DNA of 64,000 bases. Source: Gloeotrichia echinulata CP02. Lineage in GTDB: Bacteria; Cyanobacteriota; Cyanobacteriia; Cyanobacteriales; Nostocaceae. A model generated the notes under the pieces. The model was not told the DNA's origin and searched no databases. It was given only the letters and a program-made list of their open reading frames with translations. Position numbers and translations under genes: made by a program. This document shows positions 59,106 to 64,000 of the stretch, piece after piece. Numbering within the stretch: position 1 is the stretch's first letter; the number at the start of each line of letters is the position of its first letter. Location: positions 6,020,001-6,084,000 of the forward strand of contig CP051187.1 of NCBI GenBank assembly GCA_038087035.1. The letters run 5' to 3'.

Positions 59106-60968
59106 TTAATATTTAATTTTTATTTTTTGCCTTTTCATATTAGTGAAATGATAATAGAACAATTTAAAAAAGAATATTTTTAATAAAATATTCTTTAATT
59201 TACGTTTCAAAAAAGATGGTGGTTGATAATTGAGAGTTATGCACTCATAGCTTGCTAAATCTTGATAACATTCCATTAATTCTGGAATTGTAGCAGTGAT
59301 TGTTAAGGCTTTCTGCTTTTCTACGGCAGCTGTATAATAAGAGTCTAAAGTTTGTTTACGTGCTATCCATTCATTAAGATTATCGGGAATTCGATAGATA
59401 GATGTTGTTTTTTCAACAAATAAAAAATCATTATTTAAACAGTAACGAGTCCATAGGTTCCAGTCTTCTAAATTTTCGAGAGATTCATCAAAGCCACCAT
59501 AATTATCATACAATTTTCTGTCAAATAAAATTGATTGTATAGGAATGTAATTATGATGCCACATTAAGGCTCTTGAAAATCGTTGTCTATAAATAGTTTT
59601 ATGGGAAATTTCTATATAATGCAAAGGTTCTAAGGAAACTATTTTTGTAGCAACTTCCCAAGATATGGAATATGTAGCTGCAACTTCTGGATGAGCTAAC
59701 AATTCATTAGCTAAAACTTCAATATGATCTGCAAAAAATAAATCATCATCATCAAGAAATACTATAAATTTACCAGTTGCTTGAGCTAACCCAACATTTC
59801 CTGTATGACAACGCCCACGTTTTGGTTCGGCTTTATAAATGACTTTTAGATGACTAGTTTTGGCTATTTGTTCTATATAATCTTTTGCCAGATCTGAGCC
59901 ATCTTCTACAACTACTAACTCTATATTAGGGTAGGTTTGGTTTAAAACAGAAGTTATGGCTTCCTTGAGATAGAATAATCTGCCTTTATAAGTACGAATA
60001 ATCACACTCACTAAAGGTTGGAAGTCATTAAATTTATGAGCATAAGGATAAGGATAAAATGCCCCATCCCTAACAAACCCATAATCCCACTTATTAATTG
60101 GAAATAGTTTATCAGTCTGTTTACGAGTGCTTAAAAAATATATAAAGTTTTGTAAAATTTTCCAAATATTTCCTAGCAACCCTTGGCGTTGATTTTCAAT
60201 ACAAGATGGTGCAAGCCATAATTTTAAATACATTAAAGGTATGGCAGCTATTTGCCTTATAGATCCATAACGTAGTCTGATATAACTATTGGCTAAAGTA
60301 CTACCTAAAAACTGTAGACGTTTAATTTGATTAGGGTATTCGTAGGTATAATGCCAACATACAGAAGCAGGGCAATATTTAATACGAAAACCCTTATCTC
60401 GCAATCTATAAGAAAGCTCTACATCTTCTCCGTAAAGAAAAATTTTTTCTTCGTATCCGTTGACACTTTCAATAGCAGAGCGTCGAAAAAGAGTACAACT
60501 ATGACTAGACCAGTAGGTTTCTAGAGTAACAGGATTATAATATTTAGGATGTTCAAAAGGTTTTTGACGAAATTCCCAAGAAGCTACATCATCATCGTCC
60601 GTGATTGCAGTATTTACTGCTTTTGAAATAGCATCTTTTTCAAACTCTAAATCAACATTAGAAACAAGAAAATAGGGAGAACTGCCTTGTACTAAGTTGT
60701 AGTTATGCCCACAACCAAATCCTAGATTAGGACGTTGAAATATCTGAAATCCATAAAAATAATCGCCATATTTTTCTAAAAACGAATTACATAATTCTAC
60801 TGTATCATCTGTAGATTGATTATCTGTTAATAAAATAGTGATTAATTTCTTAGGATAGTTTTGTTCCAAGATACTGAGAAAAAATTTCTCTAACCATTTT
60901 GCAGAATTATAAGTAACTATAGAAATATCAATTAAAGGTAAATTTGAAGTTAATTCTAATGTATCCAC
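59106..60968 (-). CDS. Two-domain glycosyltransferase family 2
   Basis: A 620-residue protein with two GT-A domains. Domain 1 (about 10-250) has DISIVTYNSAKWLEKFFLSILEQNY, DNQSTDDTVELC and LVSNVDLEFE. Domain 2 (about 318-600) has PLVSVIIRTYKGRLFYLKEAITSVLNQTYPNIELVVVEDGS and FIVFLDDDDLFFADHIEVLANELL. Such paired enzymes often make repeating disaccharides or add two sugars in turn. No membrane segment is evident. It lies within the exporter cluster. Confidence 0.88.
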   Translation of the reverse strand: MDTLELTSNLPLIDISIVTYNSAKWLEKFFLSILEQNYPKKLITILLTDNQSTDDTVELCNSFLEKYGDYFYGFQIFQRPNLGFGCGHNYNLVQGSSPYFLVSNVDLEFEKDAISKAVNTAITDDDDVASWEFRQKPFEHPKYYNPVTLETYWSSHSCTLFRRSAIESVNGYEEKIFLYGEDVELSYRLRDKGFRIKYCPASVCWHYTYEYPNQIKRLQFLGSTLANSYIRLRYGSIRQIAAIPLMYLKLWLAPSCIENQRQGLLGNIWKILQNFIYFLSTRKQTDKLFPINKWDYGFVRDGAFYPYPYAHKFNDFQPLVSVIIRTYKGRLFYLKEAITSVLNQTYPNIELVVVEDGSDLAKDYIEQIAKTSHLKVIYKAEPKRGRCHTGNVGLAQATGKFIVFLDDDDLFFADHIEVLANELLAHPEVAATYSISWEVATKIVSLEPLHYIEISHKTIYRQRFSRALMWHHNYIPIQSILFDRKLYDNYGGFDESLENLEDWNLWTRYCLNNDFLFVEKTTSIYRIPDNLNEWIARKQTLDSYYTAAVEKQKALTITATIPELMECYQDLASYECITLNYQPPSFLKRKLKNILLKIFFFKLFYYHFTNMKRQKIKIKY

Positions 60969-61072
60969 GTGTATTTTCTGATGTCCTATTTACATAGTTT
61001 GGTTTATAACGAGATCATCTGAAAACAGACCACAAGTGTTTTAAATCCGACAAAAAATTTCTATGCATTTGA

Positions 61073-61987
61073 CTATCCTTCTCTATCTAAACCCAGAGCA
61101 TGTTTCAAATTTAACCATATTGTTCGCATCTTCCAAAATTTACTACTTGTCATTGCTGCGATAGCGGCTTGGGATTGTTGCAATGCGGACTGGGATTGTT
61201 GCCATTGAGATTTCAATAACTGCAACTCGTCAAGCAGTTTTGAATACTCGTGATTTATCACAGCTTCTTTTCCTTTTCCAGTGATAGGAACTGCCCGCAC
61301 AATAAACTGTAAAGTGTCAGAATTTTGATCTTGTTGAATTCGGTTAATAGTTTCAGTATTAAATTCATATATATTATTTTTAGGTATTAAGAGATTATCT
61401 GCAAAAATTGGTATTTTCGTGCGATCAACAGCATTTAATAAATATCCTGAACTTTCAAATAAATCTTCTATTGTCTTCCTTGTAAAAAATCTGAGATGCG
61501 TATTATCTAATATACCAAACTCCATGTATTCAAATCTACCTTGAAGTAAAGCCAAGCGAATTGCCCCATGAGCAATGTTTGGAATAGAAGCAACTACATA
61601 TCCATCTTCTTTTAAAATCGGCTTGATTTCTTCCAAAACTTTCCAGGGGTTCCGCAGATGTTCCAAAACATCTCCAAACACTGCTACATCAAATTCCTGG
61701 GTAGGTAATATGTCTATAACAGACACATAATCTAAATCAGCAACTATTACCTCTTTACAGTATTTTTCAGCAATCTTCGCAGCCTCTGGATTAATCTCTA
61801 CTCCAGTTACAGTACACCCCTTCTGATTCATTAACTGAGCAAAGTAGCCAGTTGCACAACCAAAGTCTACTACTCGCTTATTGGCTCCTATTAAAGTCAA
61901 CATTTTTTTTAAACTGTTGTTTTCATCGAGAGCTTCTTCTGTAATCGATTCAACTAAAGGATAGTCTTTTACCCAATCGGTATTCAT
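61073..61987 (-). CDS. SAM-dependent methyltransferase (polysaccharide cluster)
   Basis: A 304-residue class I methyltransferase. It shows VVDFGCATGYFAQLMNQKGC (motif I), EVIVADLDYVSV and EFDVAVFGDVLEHLRNPWKVLEEIKPILKEDGYVVASIPN. The C-terminal part (about 230-290) is a Gln/Ser-rich coiled tail. Such enzymes may cap or modify glycans and end chain growth, though that is inferred from context. It is followed by the glycosyltransferase genes. Confidence 0.85.
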   Translation of the reverse strand: MNTDWVKDYPLVESITEEALDENNSLKKMLTLIGANKRVVDFGCATGYFAQLMNQKGCTVTGVEINPEAAKIAEKYCKEVIVADLDYVSVIDILPTQEFDVAVFGDVLEHLRNPWKVLEEIKPILKEDGYVVASIPNIAHGAIRLALLQGRFEYMEFGILDNTHLRFFTRKTIEDLFESSGYLLNAVDRTKIPIFADNLLIPKNNIYEFNTETINRIQQDQNSDTLQFIVRAVPITGKGKEAVINHEYSKLLDELQLLKSQWQQSQSALQQSQAAIAAMTSSKFWKMRTIWLNLKHALGLDREG

Positions 61988-62195
61988 AGCTATAAATCCA
62001 GGAAAATTTTATTATATTGCTTACTGAAACTAGTAAGCCTAGTTTTTTTTAGTAAAGGTTGCTGTTTCGCTTTGACAAATATGGGCTGAACACCTTATAC
62101 TGTGATAATTTTTTAGCTAAATGAAAAAGTTTATTATCCTTCTGAGATTGCTATTGTAGGATAAGTAATTAGTGTTAGCTACTCTAGTTTTATAT

Positions 62196-62930
62196 TTAAT
62201 TTAATCCCTTTAAATAGCAGTCTACAGTTTCATCAGCATTTCCCATAAAACGTAATTTTCCATGATCTAACCAAATCCCACGCTCACAAGACTGCTTTAC
62301 AAAACCTAAATCATGAGACACCACTAAAACTGTCACCTCCCCATCCCAAAACTTATCAATTCGCTGCTGACACTTATTCTTAAAGCTCTCATCTCCCACC
62401 GACAAAACCTCATCCAAAATCAAAATATCTGGCTGAACATCAGTCGCTATCGAAAATCCTAACCGCGCTACCATCCCAGAAGATAAACCCTTCACCGGGA
62501 CTAATGCATAATCTTGCAATTCCGCAAATTCTAAAATCGACTGCGATCTTTCTCGCATCTCATCCCGAGAAAACCCTAACAGCACCCCATAAAGCCAAAT
62601 ATTATCCATCACAGAAATCTCTGGATCAAACCCTGCACCCAATTCAATCAACGGAGCGACTTGACCACGCACCCTGACAGTTCCACTCGTGGGTTGTAGA
62701 ATCCCAGAAATAACTTTTAATATTGTAGATTTACCCGATCCATTTGATCCAATAATACCAATTTTTTCACCTTTGTCAACTACTAAATCAATGTTATCTA
62801 ACACTAATTTTTTCGCTGGTTTCCGATATTTTCCTTCCACAATAGATAATAGTGTTTTCTTCAGGTCATAAGAAAACTCTTCTTGTGTCCGACGCCATAA
62901 CGAAACTTGATCTAAACGAATTACTTCCAT
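62196..62930 (-). CDS. Polysaccharide-export ABC ATPase (Wzt/TagH type)
   Basis: A 244-residue ABC ATPase for export of O-antigen-like or capsular glycans. Walker A GSNGSGKST is near 61-69, a Q-loop is in VAPLIELGAGFDPEISVMDNI, the signature is LSSGMVARLGFS, and Walker B ILILDEVLSVGD. It lacks the carbohydrate-binding C-terminal domain of some Wzt proteins. GTG 62933 directly before the ATG is an alternative start. It pairs with the permease at 62994, 63 bases upstream. Confidence 0.92.
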   Translation of the reverse strand: MEVIRLDQVSLWRRTQEEFSYDLKKTLLSIVEGKYRKPAKKLVLDNIDLVVDKGEKIGIIGSNGSGKSTILKVISGILQPTSGTVRVRGQVAPLIELGAGFDPEISVMDNIWLYGVLLGFSRDEMRERSQSILEFAELQDYALVPVKGLSSGMVARLGFSIATDVQPDILILDEVLSVGDESFKNKCQQRIDKFWDGEVTVLVVSHDLGFVKQSCERGIWLDHGKLRFMGNADETVDCYLKGLN

Positions 62931-62993
62931 CACACACTACTTGGAACAATAGCTAAATGTCGCTGTCCTTGCTGCTGGTAAATTAAATTTACT

Positions 62994-63800
62994 TTACAGC
63001 AAATCCATAAATTGATGTCGCCACATCTGAAAACAAGCCAATCCTAGTGAAAAGATAATTATGCCACTAAGTAAGGCAGTCCCAACTAACCATAAATCCG
63101 GTAGTGTTCCTGATAAAGTAATCTGACGTAGACTTTCAATAATCGGTGATAAGGGATTTAAGGCTAAAAACGGCTTTACCTGCTTTGGTACAATATCTGC
63201 TGGATAAAAAACAGGACTACTAATGCAAATTACAAATGTAACTAATTCATAAAAGTAAGGCAAATCTCTAAAAAACACGTATAAAGCACTAACTAAAAAA
63301 CCGACTCCTGTACATACTAAAATTAGTGACACAAAGGGAAACACAAGAAACAGGACATTCAGTATGTTGTGGGAATTAACTAAAGTCATCACCGCCAACA
63401 AGGGCAATGTTCCGATGGCAAACTGAAATACATTGGCTGCAACCATTGAAACAGGAAAAACGCTGACTGGGAGACGAATTTTATTCAATAATGCACCATT
63501 TGCTACTACACTGACCAACGCCTGAGCAGTAGAAGCTGAGAAAAAATTGATTACCACCAATCCTGTAAACGCTGCTAATACATAATTCAGGATAGAATTA
63601 TTGTAATACGATGCAAAAGTGGCTCCAAATATCGCTGTATACAATCCTGTCATAATCAACGGATTCAACAGCGACCAATAAACCCCTAGCACAGAGCCGC
63701 GATAACGCACCTTCAAAGTTCGCGCTACCAAAACGTACAGCAATTCCCAATAGCGTTGTACTTGTAACCAAATTGAACGATCTTTCAGCGTCAGCGTCAT
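62994..63800 (-). CDS. Polysaccharide-export ABC permease (Wzm/TagG type)
   Basis: A 268-residue membrane permease of the ABC-2 type. The start LKDRSIWLQVQRYWELLYVLVARTLKVRYRGSVLGVYWSLLNPL is the typical ABC-2 N-terminus. Six hydrophobic segments follow, and CISSPVFYPADIVPKQVKPFLALNPLSPIIESLRQI lies in the conserved loop. ATG 63800 is chosen; a TTG six bases upstream is possible. With the ATPase it forms an exporter for the glycan made by the downstream genes. Confidence 0.92.
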   Translation of the reverse strand: MTLTLKDRSIWLQVQRYWELLYVLVARTLKVRYRGSVLGVYWSLLNPLIMTGLYTAIFGATFASYYNNSILNYVLAAFTGLVVINFFSASTAQALVSVVANGALLNKIRLPVSVFPVSMVAANVFQFAIGTLPLLAVMTLVNSHNILNVLFLVFPFVSLILVCTGVGFLVSALYVFFRDLPYFYELVTFVICISSPVFYPADIVPKQVKPFLALNPLSPIIESLRQITLSGTLPDLWLVGTALLSGIIIFSLGLACFQMWRHQFMDLL

Positions 63801-63963
63801 CCTCAAACACCACTACACATCACAACTTACCTACTCGCGCATTCTATACTATAGGAGTGCATTTTTCTGCATTAGCCTACCACCAAAATTTTGTGGTAAA
63901 AAGCCCTACTCAATACAATTTAGGCATTTCGGGGATTTTCTTGATCAAAAGTCGGTGGGAAAC

Positions 63964-64000
63964 CAATACTGCTCGGTTAACGAATGTAGAGACGTTACAT
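63964..64000. repeat. MITE, CAATACTGC family (copy 4), cut by the window end
   Basis: CAATACTGCTCGGTTAA is seen at the window edge, identical to the ends of the copies at 359 and 25296. The rest lies outside the window. Confidence 0.6.

Noticed and set aside
1..64000. tRNA or rRNA genes
   Set aside because: No tRNA cloverleaf with T-loop sequence or rRNA signature was found in the intergenic stretches I read.

Overview
The window is chromosomal DNA of a filamentous, Nostoc/Anabaena-type (Nostocales) cyanobacterium. The evidence is scattered GCGATCGC (HIP1) octamers, short tandem heptamer repeats of the GGGGACT / GGGGATT / AAGGGTC type, many small palindromic dispersed repeats and MITEs, and cyanobacterial marker genes (PipX, SepF, CrtR beta-carotene hydroxylase, DUF3288, DUF3119, DUF3086, a SecA with the cyanobacterial insertion). 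I see no rRNA, tRNA or CRISPR array.

Layout. 1-982: repeat-rich, gene-poor. 983-7215: P-type cation ATPase, a small membrane protein, DUF3288, ClpC. 7879-9779: a two-gene AAA/ABC-type ATPase plus TOPRIM-like pair, probably a nuclease or defence module. 10042-14055: SecA and a diheme cytochrome c. 14509-24299: accessory island, described below. 24620-25229: toxin-antitoxin pair. 25524-35759: housekeeping genes (MoxR, RibF, MBL hydrolase, SurE, PheS, pyruvate kinase, CrtR) with repeats between them. 35811-37593: an orphaned DUF433 antitoxin with a truncated toxin, then an IS200/IS605-type element with a disrupted tnpB. 37573-39723: AroH, SppA and a small membrane protein. 40270-44436: MlaE-type lipid permease, DUF3119, DUF3086 and PlsY, a likely membrane-lipid cluster. 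44600-47911: Uma2 and a Ski2-like helicase. 48227-54576 (minus strand): the cyanobacterial order der, ecfT, pipX, pipY, sepF, proC. 54843-56599: three small genes, one with a CIRCE heat-shock operator upstream. 56997-63800 (minus strand): a polysaccharide cluster with an ABC exporter, a methyltransferase and three glycosyltransferases.

The most unusual segment is 14.6-24.3 kb. One strand carries a von Willebrand A protein, an HSPA12-like Hsp70, a coiled-coil/SH3-like protein, a radical-SAM activase-like enzyme, a second coiled-coil protein and a ClpB-like AAA+ ATPase, with tight spacing and strong ribosome-binding sites. An IS630 element has inserted in the last codons of the SH3 gene, and the original end can be reconstructed exactly. 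Upstream lies a broken start of another Hsp70-like gene, cut by a MITE. I do not recognise this as a named system. The gene content suggests an ATP-driven chaperone or remodelling machine with a radical-SAM modification step, possibly in stress or conflict; that is inference.

Mobile DNA has shaped many boundaries. At least four multi-copy MITE families occur. IS ends contribute the stop codon and last residues of aroH, a palindromic dispersed repeat sits in frame inside a glycosyltransferase, and another short repeat breaks tnpB.
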